A DNA stretch of 64,000 nt from Streptomyces sp. NBC_01351 (GTDB lineage: Bacteria; Actinomycetota; Actinomycetes; Streptomycetales; Streptomycetaceae). The stretch covers positions 2,972,501-3,036,500 of the forward strand of contig NZ_CP108356.1 of assembly GCF_036237315.1 (NCBI RefSeq). Reading direction: 5' to 3'. Shown piece after piece: positions 8,821-17,710 of the stretch. The notes beneath the pieces are model-generated. The model did not search any database. It was not told where the DNA came from and saw nothing but the letters and a program-made list of their open reading frames with translations. Position 1 is the first letter of the stretch. Every line of letters starts with the position of its first letter. Made by a program: the position numbers and the translations under genes.

Positions 8821-9204
8821 TCACTTGGCGGGCCGCCCGGCCGAAACCGATCCCTCCACCGGGCCGTGCATCGTGGCGCACATCACAGCGAGCACCGTTC
8901 CACCCAAAAGGTAGGCGTACATACCGATTCCGGACGAACTCAACAGGAAGTCGCCCTCGGGGCGCGGGGCTCCGAGCATCACGTACGAGAGGAACCAGCC
9001 GCCGGCCGCCCCGCCCACGCCGAGCCCGACGCCGAGGGCGATGCGGCCGCCGAGGAAGAGCCCGAGGACGGCCAGCAGGCCGAGCAGCAGCCCGCCGGGG
9101 AACCACAGGTCCAGCGCCAGCCAGCCGGCCAGGCCGGTCAGCACGCCGAGCACCAGCAGGCCCAGGGCGCCGGCGATCCGGCCCGGGGTCAGTGCCGCGG
9201 TCAT
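8821..9204 (-). CDS. Small integral membrane protein, DUF6113-like
   Basis: 127 residues with four predicted membrane segments (about 10-30, 33-55, 57-77 and 92-112) and no catalytic motifs. It resembles the DUF6113 family, which in Streptomyces sits beside mshB. Its ATG overlaps the mshB stop by four bases (9201-9204), so it is translationally coupled to mycothiol biosynthesis. Function is unknown; the neighbour suggests a role linked to thiol redox metabolism, but this is only inference. Confidence 0.8.
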   Translation of the reverse strand: MTAALTPGRIAGALGLLVLGVLTGLAGWLALDLWFPGGLLLGLLAVLGLFLGGRIALGVGLGVGGAAGGWFLSYVMLGAPRPEGDFLLSSSGIGMYAYLLGGTVLAVMCATMHGPVEGSVSAGRPAK

Positions 9205-10097
9205 GCCCCGACCCCCGCGAAGAGGTCGTGCTCGCGCCCGCCCGCCGTCACTCCCTGCTCGCCCGCGACGAGTTCGTAGTACTCGCGGGTGAACAGGGGC
9301 TGCGCGAGGTCGTTGGAGAGGGCGAAGAAGGTTCCGTCCACGGCGATCTGGGTGGCGTGGGCGCGCATCGCGGCCGCCTTCGCCGCCACCAGCTCCCGCG
9401 GGGCCTCGATCTCGGTGGTGATCCGCTCGTCGGCGACCACCCCGGGGATGTCCTGCGGGGCGGCGATCCCCGGGAACGGCGACTCGGCTCCGGCGGCGCG
9501 CAGTTCGGCGAAGCCCTCCTCGACCACCGAGAGCGGGACGCGGTTCCAGTAGACCTTCGCGATCCCGTGCGGCCGGCCCAGGTCGCGCCGGTAGGTGCCC
9601 TCGGCGGCCAGTTCGGCGGCGCGCGTGGCGACCCGGTGGGCCTGAATGTGGTCGGGGTGCCCGTATCCGCCGTTCGGGTCGTAGGTGACGAGCACCTGCG
9701 GGCGCACCTCGCGGATCACCTCGACGAGGTAGGCGGCGGCCTCGTCCACGTCGGCGGACCAGAAGGCCCCGGGGCGGGTGTTCTGCGGGGCGCCCATCAT
9801 CCCGGAGTCCCGGAAGCGGCCGGGGCCGCCGAGGAACCGGTGGTCGGTGACGCCGAGTTCCGCCATGGCCTCGGCGAGCTCGCGAACGCGGTGGGCACCC
9901 AGGGTGTCGTCGCGGTCGGCCGCCAGGTGGGCGAGGCCGGGCGGGATGACCTCACCCTCCTCGCCGAGGGTGCAGGTCACCAGGGTGACGTGGGCGCCCT
10001 CGGCCGCGTACTTGGCCATGGTGACGCCGTTGTTGATCGACTCGTCGTCCGGGTGCGCGTGCACGAGGAGCAGCCGACGGGCGGGAAGACCGTTCAT
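9201..10097 (-). CDS. mshB: GlcNAc-Ins deacetylase of mycothiol biosynthesis (MshB)
   Basis: 298 residues of the LmbE/PIG-L zinc deacetylase family. It deacetylates 1-O-(2-acetamido-2-deoxy-glucopyranosyl)-myo-inositol in the second step of mycothiol synthesis. The AHPDDE motif gives the zinc ligands His15 and Asp18 with Asp17 as catalytic base, and the third ligand is His147 in GHPDH. These match the spacing of characterised MshB proteins, which distinguishes it from the related conjugate amidase Mca together with its length. ATG 10097. The downstream membrane protein gene overlaps its stop. Confidence 0.92.
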   Translation of the reverse strand: MNGLPARRLLLVHAHPDDESINNGVTMAKYAAEGAHVTLVTCTLGEEGEVIPPGLAHLAADRDDTLGAHRVRELAEAMAELGVTDHRFLGGPGRFRDSGMMGAPQNTRPGAFWSADVDEAAAYLVEVIREVRPQVLVTYDPNGGYGHPDHIQAHRVATRAAELAAEGTYRRDLGRPHGIAKVYWNRVPLSVVEEGFAELRAAGAESPFPGIAAPQDIPGVVADERITTEIEAPRELVAAKAAAMRAHATQIAVDGTFFALSNDLAQPLFTREYYELVAGEQGVTAGGREHDLFAGVGA

Positions 10098-10120
10098 GGG
10101 CCTACCCTACGAGCTCGACC

Positions 10121-10315
10121 TCAGAACTTGAGGCCACTGATCATGCTCGCCACGTTGGACGTGAGCTGGCTGAGGGTCGGGGCGATGGTCGAGCTCGCCA
10201 GGTAGAAGCCGAGCAGTACGCAGACCACCGCGTGTCCCGCCTTCAGGCCCGACCTGCGGACCAGCAGGAAGACGACGATCGCCAGCAGCACCACGGCCGA
10301 GATCGAGAGTGCCAC
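10121..10315 (-). CDS. 64-residue two-helix membrane protein
   Basis: A short protein with two hydrophobic helices (about residues 3-20 and 27-47) joined by VRRSGLKAG. The GTG at 10315 has a very good GGAGGTGA site seven bases upstream, which makes it a convincing gene despite its size. Small proteins of this type are widely conserved in Streptomyces; function is unknown. It lies 23 bases before the mshB start and could be the first gene of that transcript. Confidence 0.75.
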   Translation of the reverse strand: MALSISAVVLLAIVVFLLVRRSGLKAGHAVVCVLLGFYLASSTIAPTLSQLTSNVASMISGLKF

Positions 10316-10389
10316 GGCGGTTCACCTCCACGTCGAGCGGACATCGGTACGCGCATTCGTGCTCGGCAGGACTCATACCCACCGTGCGC

Positions 10390-10410
10390 TACGGATCATA
10401 ACTATCCGTA
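10390..10410. promoter_or_regulatory. Perfect 7-7-7 inverted repeat, possible operator/promoter
   Basis: TACGGAT (10390-10396) and ATCCGTA (10404-10410) are exact reverse complements separated by seven AT-rich bases in otherwise GC-rich DNA. On the minus strand the spacer reads through a TATGAT -10-like hexamer. It lies 75-95 bases before the GTG of the small membrane protein. The binding protein is unknown. Confidence 0.45.
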
Positions 10411-10478
10411 CCAGCGCATCGATCGAATTCCGGCAGCACGAGGGGCGCACGCCGCGCATGGGCTGGGTCACACAGAAG

Positions 10479-10513
10479 GCCGGTCGGAGAGCTCCTAAGC
10501 CTCTCCGACCGGC
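10479..10513 (-). terminator. Terminator of the first peptide importer operon
   Basis: A 13-bp perfect stem (10479-10491 with 10501-10513) with a 9-base loop, 240 bases after the end of the last ATPase gene and before the divergently read promoter region. Confidence 0.75.
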
Positions 10514-10752
10514 TGTCGGCACCCGCACGGCCGCACGTCACACAGGCTGCATGCCCCAGATCTCGGGGCAGAAACGGTCAAGTTGCCTGCATGTTAACCG
10601 AGTTGCCCCTACGAGCTCCCCCACCACACGGGTCGGCCGGGGACGGCCGCGGGTGGCCGGAAATCATCGCCCGCTCGACGGCCACGGCGCGGCGGGGCGC
10701 ATCCGGCGGGATCCGCTCGGCCGTGCGCCCCGAACGGCCGCCCTGCGCCGGG

Positions 10753-11829
10753 TCATACGCCCCCCGCGTCCCCGGTGCCGCCGGGCTGCTCCCCCGCGTC
10801 CTGCGGGGGCGACGGCGGCACCACCTGCTTCTCCGCCGCGAAGTGACAGGCCGAGGGGTGGGCCGCCGGGCCCGAGGGGAAGACCGCGGGGACGGCGAGC
10901 AGCGGCACCTCGTCCGTGCAGCGCTGCTGGGCCTTCCAGCAGCGGGTGCGGAAGGGGCAGCCCGAGGGCGGGTTGGCCGGGGACGGGACGTCGCCGCTGA
11001 GGATGATCCGCTCGCGGTGGGCGCGGGCCTGCGGGTCCGGGACGGGCACGGCCGACAGCAGCGCCTGGGTGTAGGGGTGCGTCGGGTGGTCGTAGATCTG
11101 CGCGTCGGTGCCGATCTCCACGATCCGGCCCAGGTACATCACGCCGACCCGGTCGGAGATGTGCCGGACGATCGACAGGTCGTGCGCGATGAACACGTAG
11201 GACAGGTCGAAGTCGCTCTGGAGCCGGTCCAGCAGGTTGATCACCTGGGCCTGGACGGAGACGTCGAGTGCGGAGACCGGCTCGTCGGCGACGATGATCT
11301 CGGGCTGGAGGGCGAGGCCGCGGGCGATGCCGATGCGCTGGCGCTGGCCGCCGGAGAACTGGTGCGGGTAGCGGTTGATGTACTCGGGGTTGAGGCCGAC
11401 CACGTCGAGCAGCTCCTGCACCTTGCGGCGCCGGTCGCCCTTCGGGGCCACCTCGGGGTGGATCTCGTACGGCTCCCCGATGATGTCGCCGACCGTCATG
11501 CGTGGGTTCAGCGAGGTGTACGGGTCCTGGAACACCATCTGGATGTTGCGGCGCACGGCCTTGAGGGCCTTGCCCGACAGCTTCGTCAGGTCCTCGCCCT
11601 TGTACGAGATCGAGCCGGCCGTCGGGCGTTCCAGGTTGACCAGCATCTTGGCGACGGTGGACTTGCCGCAGCCGGACTCGCCGACGATGCCGAGGGTTTC
11701 GCCGGCCCGCAGGTCGAAGGAGACCCCGTCCACCGCCTTGACCGCGCCGACCTGCTTGCGGAAGACGATGCCCTGGGTCAGCGGGTAGTGCTTGACCAGG
11801 TCCTTCACTTCCAGCAGGGACTCAGCCAT
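10753..11829 (-). CDS. oppF: Peptide ABC transporter ATPase, OppF/DppF type (operon 1)
   Basis: 358 residues. Walker A is GESGCGKST (50-58), the ABC signature FSGGQRQR (158-165), and Walker B IIVADEP (178-184). The C-terminal oligopeptide-transporter domain has the [14 protein letters not shown] cysteine motif, which in this family can bind an Fe-S cluster. A Pro/Gly-rich tail of about 25 residues follows. It is the last gene of a five-gene importer operon, and its start overlaps the oppD stop by eight bases. It shares a run of more than 60 identical residues with the paralogue at 17711-18763. Confidence 0.92.
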   Translation of the reverse strand: MAESLLEVKDLVKHYPLTQGIVFRKQVGAVKAVDGVSFDLRAGETLGIVGESGCGKSTVAKMLVNLERPTAGSISYKGEDLTKLSGKALKAVRRNIQMVFQDPYTSLNPRMTVGDIIGEPYEIHPEVAPKGDRRRKVQELLDVVGLNPEYINRYPHQFSGGQRQRIGIARGLALQPEIIVADEPVSALDVSVQAQVINLLDRLQSDFDLSYVFIAHDLSIVRHISDRVGVMYLGRIVEIGTDAQIYDHPTHPYTQALLSAVPVPDPQARAHRERIILSGDVPSPANPPSGCPFRTRCWKAQQRCTDEVPLLAVPAVFPSGPAAHPSACHFAAEKQVVPPSPPQDAGEQPGGTGDAGGV

Positions 11830-12805
11830 GGAGGCACTCCTTCCAGAAGTGGCAGGCGCTGGTCCGCTCCCCGGGCGACCCGGTCACCTCGTACAGCGGC
11901 GGGACGTCGGTGCGGCACACGGCCTGCGCCATCGGACAGCGCGGGTTGAAGGCGCAACCGGGCGGGATCCTGAGCAGGTTCGGCGGCAGGCCCTTGATGG
12001 CGTAGAGCTCCTGGCCCTTCTGGTCCAGGCGCGGGATGGAGTCCAGCAGGCCGCGGGTGTAGGGGTGGGCGGGGGCTTTGTAGATGGCGTGGACGGGGGC
12101 CGCCTCGACGATCCGGCCCGCGTACATGACGGCGATCTTGTCGGCCACGTCGGCGACGACGCCGAGGTCGTGGGTGATCAGGATCAGGCCCATGTTCAGC
12201 TCGCGCTGGAGCTCGGCCAGCAGGTCCATCACCTGCGCCTGGACGGTGACGTCGAGGGCGGTCGTCGGCTCGTCCGCGATGATCAGCGAGGGCTCCAGGG
12301 CCAGCGCCATGGCGATCATGATGCGCTGGCGCATGCCGCCCGAGAACTGGTGCGGGTAGTCGCCCACCCGCTCCTTCGCCGCCGGGATCTTCACCCGGTC
12401 CATCAGCTCGACGGCCTTGGCCTTGGCCTGCTTGCGGGACATCCCGCGGTGCACTTCGTACATCTCGCCGAGCTGCGCGCCCACGCTCAGCACCGGGTTC
12501 AGGGAGGACAGCGCGTCCTGGAAGATCATGGCCATCTCGGCGCCGCGGACCTTGCGCCGTTCGTCCTCCTTCATCTTCAGGAGGTCCTTGCCCTTGAACA
12601 GGATCTCGCCGCTCGTGATGCGGCCCGGCGGCATGTCCAGGATGCCCATCACCGCCTGGGCGGTCACCGACTTGCCGGACCCCGACTCGCCGAGCACGGC
12701 GAGGGTCTCGCCCTCGTCCACCGAGTAGTCGACACCGTTGACCGCCTTCGCGACTCCGTCGCGCGTCTTGAATTCCACGTGCAGGTCGCGGACTTCGAGC
12801 AGCAT
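11822..12805 (-). CDS. oppD: Peptide ABC transporter ATPase, OppD/DppD type (operon 1)
   Basis: 327 residues. Walker A is GESGSGKS at 39-46, followed by a typical FSGGMRQR signature, DEPTTALD Walker B/D-loop, and a C-terminal CAFNPRCP cysteine motif of the oligopeptide-importer ATPases. It pairs with OppF to form the heterodimeric motor of a di/oligopeptide importer. ATG 12805 follows the oppC stop by 12 bases. Confidence 0.92.
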   Translation of the reverse strand: MLLEVRDLHVEFKTRDGVAKAVNGVDYSVDEGETLAVLGESGSGKSVTAQAVMGILDMPPGRITSGEILFKGKDLLKMKEDERRKVRGAEMAMIFQDALSSLNPVLSVGAQLGEMYEVHRGMSRKQAKAKAVELMDRVKIPAAKERVGDYPHQFSGGMRQRIMIAMALALEPSLIIADEPTTALDVTVQAQVMDLLAELQRELNMGLILITHDLGVVADVADKIAVMYAGRIVEAAPVHAIYKAPAHPYTRGLLDSIPRLDQKGQELYAIKGLPPNLLRIPPGCAFNPRCPMAQAVCRTDVPPLYEVTGSPGERTSACHFWKECLHG

Positions 12806-12817
12806 GTGCGGGGCTCC

Positions 12818-13846
12818 TCAGCGCAGCTTGGGGTCGAGGGCGTCGCGCACCGCGTCGCCGAGCATGATGAAGGCGAGCACTGTGAGGCTCAGCGCGCCCG
12901 CCGGCCACAGCAGCATGTGCGGGGCGTTGCGGATCTGCGAGGCGGCGTTGGAGATGTCGATGCCCCAGGAGACGGTGGGCGGTCGCAGGCCCACGCCGAG
13001 GAAGGACAGGGTGGCCTCCAGGGCGATGTACGTGCCCAGGGCGATCGTGGCGACGACGATGACGGGTGCGATGGCGTTGGGCGCCACGTGCCGCAGCAGC
13101 ATCCGGCCGTTGCCCGCGCCGAGGGCCCGGGCGGCCTGGACGTAGTCGTTCTGTTTGGCGGTGATCACCGAGCCGCGGGCGATGCGGGCGATCTGCGGCC
13201 AGCCCAGCAGCACGATGAAGCCGACGACGGGCCAGACGGTGGTGCTGGTGACGACGGACAGGAAGACCAGGCCGCCGAGGACCACGGGGATGCCGAAGAA
13301 GATGTCGGCGACCCGGGAGAGCAGCGAGTCTCCCCAGCCCCCGAAGAAGCCGGCGAGCCCGCCGAGGAGGGAGCCGAGCAGGGCGGCGCCGAGGGTGGCG
13401 CAGACGCCGACGGTGATGGAGGCGCGGGCTCCGTAGACGGTGCGGGTGTACACGTCGCAGCCCTGGGTGTCGTAGCCGAAGGGGTGGCCCGGGGACGAGC
13501 CCTGCTGCGATTTGGACAGGTCGCACTGGAGCGGGTCGCCGCTCGCGATGAGCTGGGGCCAGATCGAGATGACGACGAGGAAGAGGATCAGCAGGGAGGA
13601 GAGGAGGAAGACGGGGTTGCGGCGCAGCTGGTGCCAGGCGTCCGACCACAGCGAACGGGCCTTCTCGGAGGGGCCGGCGGGCCCCGGGGGGCCGGGCACC
13701 TTCTCCAGGCTTTCGGCCTCTTCCAGGGCCAGATCCATCACTCCACCCTGACCGGTCGGGGACATCGCCTCGTGCGGCCGGGGACCGACGGGGTCGTAGC
13801 CGTGCTCTTCGGGGCGCTCGGGACGCTCGGGGTCGGGCTCAGGCAT
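12818..13846 (-). CDS. oppC: Peptide ABC transporter permease, OppC/DppC type (operon 1)
   Basis: 342 residues. It has a long Pro/Glu-rich cytoplasmic N-terminus (about 1-70), the first membrane helix at 78-98, then an extracellular loop with two Cys (DPLQCDLS and TQGCDVYTR), and five further helices. The EAA loop that contacts the ATPases reads ARALGAGNGRMLLRHVAPNA. Its ATG overlaps the oppB stop by eight bases. The N-terminal extension is longer than in the paralogue at 19825-20784. Confidence 0.9.
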   Translation of the reverse strand: MPEPDPERPERPEEHGYDPVGPRPHEAMSPTGQGGVMDLALEEAESLEKVPGPPGPAGPSEKARSLWSDAWHQLRRNPVFLLSSLLILFLVVISIWPQLIASGDPLQCDLSKSQQGSSPGHPFGYDTQGCDVYTRTVYGARASITVGVCATLGAALLGSLLGGLAGFFGGWGDSLLSRVADIFFGIPVVLGGLVFLSVVTSTTVWPVVGFIVLLGWPQIARIARGSVITAKQNDYVQAARALGAGNGRMLLRHVAPNAIAPVIVVATIALGTYIALEATLSFLGVGLRPPTVSWGIDISNAASQIRNAPHMLLWPAGALSLTVLAFIMLGDAVRDALDPKLR

Positions 13847-14762
13847 AACGGATCCTCGGGTCCAGGACCGCGTAGAGCAGGTCGACCAGCAGGTTCGCCA
13901 GCAGGAAGACGATGACGAGGATGGTCACGAAGCCGACCACCGTGGGTGAGTTGTTGCGCAGGATGCCCTGGTAGAGCTGGTAGCCGACGCCGTGGATGTT
14001 GAAGATCCGCTCGGTGACGATGGCCCCGCCCATCAGGGCGCCGATGTCGGTGCCGATGAAGGTGACCACCGGGATCAGGGAATTGCGCAGCAGGTGCCGG
14101 GTGATGACCCGGCGCCGCGGCAGGCCCTTGGCGACGGCGGTGCGGACGTAGTCGGCCTTGACGTTCTCGGCGATGGAGGTGCGGGTCAGCCGGGTGACGT
14201 AGGCGAGTGAGACCAGCGCGAGCACGATGCCGGGCAGGATCAGCTCGCTGAAGGGGGCGTCCGGGGAGACGGTGGGCCGTACCCAGCCCCATTTGACGCC
14301 GAAGACGAACTGGAGCAGGTAGCCCGTCACGAAGGTGGGCACGGAGATCACCACGAGGGTCATCACCAGCACCGAGGTGTCGACGGCCTTGCCCCGGCGC
14401 AGTCCGCTGACCACACCGAGGGTGATGCCGATGACGATCTCGAAGAAGATCGCGACGATGGTCAGGCGCAGGGTGACGGGGAAGGCCGAGGCCATCAGCT
14501 CGGTGACGGGCTGGCCGTTGAAGGCGGTGCCGAAGTCGCCCTGGAAGATCTGGCCCATGTAGTGCAGGTACTGCTTCCACAGGGGCTGGTCGAGGTAGAG
14601 GTCCTTGCGGATGCGCGCGGCGGTGGCGGGGTCGGGGGCCTTGTCGCCGAAGAGGGCCGCGACCGGGTCGCCGAGCGCGTACACCATGAAGAAGATCAGG
14701 AACGTGCTGCCGATGAACACCGGGATCATCTGGAGCAGCCGCCGGATCACATAACGTCCCAT
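13839..14762 (-). CDS. oppB: Peptide ABC transporter permease, OppB/DppB type (operon 1)
   Basis: 307 residues, with the diagnostic N-terminus MGRYVIRRLLQMIPV followed by a first helix, and an EAA loop AVAKGLPRRRVITRHLLRN. Six membrane helices are expected. It forms the channel with OppC. ATG 14762 lies 30 bases after the binding-protein stop, and no strong hairpin separates the two, unlike in the second operon. Confidence 0.92.
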   Translation of the reverse strand: MGRYVIRRLLQMIPVFIGSTFLIFFMVYALGDPVAALFGDKAPDPATAARIRKDLYLDQPLWKQYLHYMGQIFQGDFGTAFNGQPVTELMASAFPVTLRLTIVAIFFEIVIGITLGVVSGLRRGKAVDTSVLVMTLVVISVPTFVTGYLLQFVFGVKWGWVRPTVSPDAPFSELILPGIVLALVSLAYVTRLTRTSIAENVKADYVRTAVAKGLPRRRVITRHLLRNSLIPVVTFIGTDIGALMGGAIVTERIFNIHGVGYQLYQGILRNNSPTVVGFVTILVIVFLLANLLVDLLYAVLDPRIRYA

Positions 14763-14792
14763 GGACTGCTCCAGGATCGATCCGAAGGTCGG

Positions 14793-16421
14793 TCAGCTGA
14801 CCTTGATCTGGTCGTAGACCGGGACGCTGAACTGGTTGAGCGTCACGTCCGAGATCCGCTCGGAGTAGCCGGCGCTGCCGTTCTGGTACCAGAGCGGGAT
14901 CGACGGCATCTGCTCGGCGAGGATCTTCTCGGCTTCCTGGAACGTGGCGGTCGCCTTGGCCGCGTCGCTCTCACGGTTCGCCTCGTCGACGAGCTTGTCG
15001 AACTCCGGGTTGCTGAACTTCCCGTAGTTGGAGGAGGCGCCGGTGTAGTACAGCGGCTGCAGGAAGTTCTGGATCAGCGGGTAGTCGGCCTGCCAGCCGG
15101 AGCGGAAGGGGCCGGTCAGCTTGTAGGAGCTCTGCTGGTTGCGGAAGTCGGCGAACGTGCCGACCGGGTTGACCGTGCAGACCGGGCCCTCGCCCAGCGC
15201 GTTGTTGATGCTGTTGCAGACGGCGTCCATCCACTCGCGGTGCGAGCCGGTGTCCACGTTCGAGGTCAGCGTGACCTTGCCGCCGGGGAGTCCGCCGCCC
15301 TCCGCGATGAGCTTCTTGGCCTCGGCCGGGTCGAAGACGCAGGCGTCGCCGCAGACCGTGGCGGAGAAGCCGCCCTTCTCGCCGAGGGCCGGCGAGGTCC
15401 AGTCCTTGGCGGGGGTGCGGGTCTCGCGGAAGATCTGCTGGGTGATCTCGTCGCGGTTGATCGCCCGCGAGATGCCCTGGCGGACCTTCTCCGAGCCCGC
15501 CTTGCTCCACTGGGGGTCGTACAGCGGGAAGGTGAGGGTCTGGATGATGAGGGCCGGCTGGTTGATGTACCGGTCGCCGAGGTCGTTCTTGACGTTCTTC
15601 AGCTGCTGCGCCGGGACGTCGTCGACGAGGTCGAGGTTGCCGGAGATCAGGTCGGTGTAGGCGGTGTTGTTGTCGGTGTAGACCTTCAGGTCCACTCCGT
15701 TGTTCTGCGCCTTGTCCTCGCCGGTGTACGCGTCCCACTTGCGCAGCTTCATCCCGGTGCCCTTGGTGTACGAGTCCACCGTGTACGGGCCGTTGCCGAC
15801 GGGCTTGTTCAGCCAGCCGGCGTGGTCGGTGAAGAAGGCCTTGGGCAGCGGGGAGAAGGCCTGGTAGCCGAGGGTCTCGGGCCAGGTGGAGAACTTGTCC
15901 TTCAGGGCGACCGTGAAGGTCTTGGGGTCCTTGACGACCAGTCCGGACATCGTCTTGGACTTCGGCTCGCCGGACTCCGGGTGCACGTCCGCGTAGCCGA
16001 CGATGTCGGCGAAGAACGGCGAGTTGTTCTGCTTGTTGCGCACGTCCGCGCCGTAGTTCCACGCGTCCACGAAGGACTGGGCGGTGACGGGCTCGTCGTT
16101 GCTGAACTTCCAGCCGTCCTTCAGCGTGATCGTGAAGTTCTGGCTGTCGGTCGTCTCGATCTTCTCGGCGAGCATGTTGTTGGCCTCGCCCGTCTTCGGG
16201 TCGTACCGCTTCAGACCCCGGAAGAGCATGTCGAGGACCTTGCCGCCCTGCACCTCGTTGGTGTTGGCCGGCTCCAGCGGGTTCTGCGGGTCACCCCACG
16301 AGGAGCTGACGATTCCCGCGCCACCGCCCCCGCCGCTGTCGCTGTCCCCACCGCAGGCCGTCGCCGCGAGGGCGACGGCCACCGCACAAGCGGCCCACTT
16401 GGCGTGGGTGGCTCCGCGCAT
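14793..16421 (-). CDS. oppA: Peptide-binding lipoprotein, OppA/DppA type (operon 1)
   Basis: 542 residues of solute-binding protein family 5. The lipoprotein signal peptide ends at Cys23 (LAATAC), followed by a Gly/Ser/Asp-rich linker. ATG 16421 has AGGAGG six bases upstream, and a small stem-loop (16436-16444 with 16450-16458) lies just before it in the leader. The conserved body resembles actinobacterial oligopeptide receptors (QNFTITLKDGWKF, then PLWYQNG near the end). It is the first gene of a binding protein, two permeases, two ATPases operon. Peptide specificity cannot be read from sequence. Confidence 0.92.
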   Translation of the reverse strand: MRGATHAKWAACAVAVALAATACGGDSDSGGGGGAGIVSSSWGDPQNPLEPANTNEVQGGKVLDMLFRGLKRYDPKTGEANNMLAEKIETTDSQNFTITLKDGWKFSNDEPVTAQSFVDAWNYGADVRNKQNNSPFFADIVGYADVHPESGEPKSKTMSGLVVKDPKTFTVALKDKFSTWPETLGYQAFSPLPKAFFTDHAGWLNKPVGNGPYTVDSYTKGTGMKLRKWDAYTGEDKAQNNGVDLKVYTDNNTAYTDLISGNLDLVDDVPAQQLKNVKNDLGDRYINQPALIIQTLTFPLYDPQWSKAGSEKVRQGISRAINRDEITQQIFRETRTPAKDWTSPALGEKGGFSATVCGDACVFDPAEAKKLIAEGGGLPGGKVTLTSNVDTGSHREWMDAVCNSINNALGEGPVCTVNPVGTFADFRNQQSSYKLTGPFRSGWQADYPLIQNFLQPLYYTGASSNYGKFSNPEFDKLVDEANRESDAAKATATFQEAEKILAEQMPSIPLWYQNGSAGYSERISDVTLNQFSVPVYDQIKVS

Positions 16422-16526
16422 GAAGTGCCTCCTATGGTCCCAAGACTCGCTTGGGGCCAATGTCACCCGTTATGGGGTTCCCCGCACTTCTGGTTGGACC
16501 GATTGCACCCGTGCGTCCGCCGCCTG

Positions 16527-17486
16527 TCACCCGTGCGAGTGCAAAGGCAGCTCCCAGGTTTCCACCGCGTAGTGCAGGCCCATGCCGTGCGCCTCGTACA
16601 GGGCGAGGGCGCCGGTCTCGTTGTGGGTGTCCACGCCGAGGCCCACGGTGTCCCGGCCGCGGGCCGCGTAGACGGCGAAGCCGTGGCGCAGCAGGAAACC
16701 GCCGATGCCGCGGGCCCGCGCGTCCTCGCGCACGCCGAGGTGGCTGACCCAGCCCATGCTGGTGCGGTCGTCGCGGGTGAGGAGTACAGCTACGTCGCCG
16801 AGCTCGGGCAGGCTCGCGATCCACACCAGGGACCAGTCGAGCTCCCGGGCGTCGAGGTGGTCCAGCCAGGGCTCGTAGGCGCGCTCCACATGGCCGTAGT
16901 GCGCGGCGAAGGTCTCCTCTACGAGGGCGTGGGCCCGGCGGCGGTCGGCCTCGTCGGCGCCGCAGTGGCGCAGGACGAGCCCCTGCGCCGGGACCGGGGG
17001 GAGGTCGGCGGCCGGGTCGAGGGCGCGGGTCAGCACGTGGTAGCGGCGGACACCGCGGTAGCCGCGTGCGGTCAGCAGGGAGAGGTCGAGGGTGGGCTTC
17101 ACGTTGAGCTGGATCCGCAGCCGGGCCGGCTCCGCCGGGGCGGCGGCGGCCAGCTCGCGGGCCCGGGCTTCCATGAGTTCCAGCAGGCGTTCGGCGGCTT
17201 CGGAGTGCTCCGGTCCCGGCAGCACGTAGTGGTCCCCGTCGACGCGGCCGGGGCCGGAGTCGTTCCAGACCAGGGCGTAGGCCACGAGCCGGCCGTCCCG
17301 GAAGGCGAGCCAGGAGTCGGTGGCCAGGTCGATCTCGGGGTGGTTGAGGTCGGCCTCGACGGTGCCGAGGTCGGTCTCGGGTCTGCCGATCTCGATGATG
17401 TCGACGGCGTTGAGCAGGGCGCAGATCTCGGACGCGTCCCCGGGCCCTGCGGGCCGGACGGTGAGCGGCGGGTGCGGTTCACGCAT
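16527..17486 (-). CDS. Tandem-GNAT N-acetyltransferase
   Basis: About 319 residues from ATG 17486; an upstream start at 17522 would add 12 residues. It has two GNAT-like halves. The N-terminal one is degenerate. The C-terminal one has the acetyl-CoA motif LGVREDARARGIGGFLLRHG and the NETGALALYEAHGM end motif. The two-domain layout resembles mycothiol synthase MshD, but the sequence looks more like the general actinobacterial tandem-GNAT family, so I do not assign MshD. It lies as a single gene between the two peptide importer operons. Confidence 0.82.
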   Translation of the reverse strand: MREPHPPLTVRPAGPGDASEICALLNAVDIIEIGRPETDLGTVEADLNHPEIDLATDSWLAFRDGRLVAYALVWNDSGPGRVDGDHYVLPGPEHSEAAERLLELMEARARELAAAAPAEPARLRIQLNVKPTLDLSLLTARGYRGVRRYHVLTRALDPAADLPPVPAQGLVLRHCGADEADRRRAHALVEETFAAHYGHVERAYEPWLDHLDARELDWSLVWIASLPELGDVAVLLTRDDRTSMGWVSHLGVREDARARGIGGFLLRHGFAVYAARGRDTVGLGVDTHNETGALALYEAHGMGLHYAVETWELPLHSHG

Positions 17487-17546
17487 CCGCTCACTGTCCG
17501 GGGGCGCGGGGTGCGAGCGCAACCGCCTTTGCCCGCGGCGCCGCCG

Positions 17547-17605
17547 CCGGGGCTCCGCCCCGGACCCCGCGCCTCAAACGCCGGCGAGGCTGAGATGCGC
17601 CCGCG
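17547..17605. repeat. Dispersed GC-rich intergenic repeat, copy 1
   Basis: It contains the hairpin core CCGGGGC-TCC-GCCCCGG (17547-17563), then a module beginning GCGCCTCAAACGCCGGCGAGG. The same two modules recur at 37747-37947 and 50473-50739. Always intergenic here. Confidence 0.75.
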
Positions 17606-17626
17606 CCGGCCCCCGTAGGAAACGGC

Positions 17627-17666
17627 AGGGCGCCCGGCACCGGAGGAATCCGGTGCCGGGCGCCCT
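17627..17666 (-). terminator. Terminator of the second peptide importer operon
   Basis: A perfect 17-bp stem (17627-17643 with 17650-17666) with a 6-base loop AGGAAT, ending about 45 bases after the last ATPase gene. Confidence 0.92.
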
Positions 17667-17710
17667 GAACGCCGTACGGCAGCGTGCTGCGCGCCGAGCG
17701 CCACGCGGGA

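Larger units (their letters stand above)
10316..10752. other. 437-base intergenic region
   Basis: This region holds the promoter side of the 64-residue membrane protein gene, including the inverted repeat at 10390-10410. It also holds the terminator of the first peptide importer operon (10479-10513), a short GCCCC/GGGGC hairpin near 10553-10569, and about 180 bases up to 10752 in which I see no gene. Confidence 0.5.

Noticed and set aside
16527..17486. Mycothiol synthase mshD
   Set aside because: The tandem GNAT layout is similar, but sequence landmarks and length do not specifically match MshD.
14562..17618. A plus-strand open frame of about 1000 codons
   Set aside because: It is antisense to the receptor and GNAT genes. 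Composition (Val/Gly/Arg/Asp/Leu) fits a mirror frame, and no motif or ribosome site is present.
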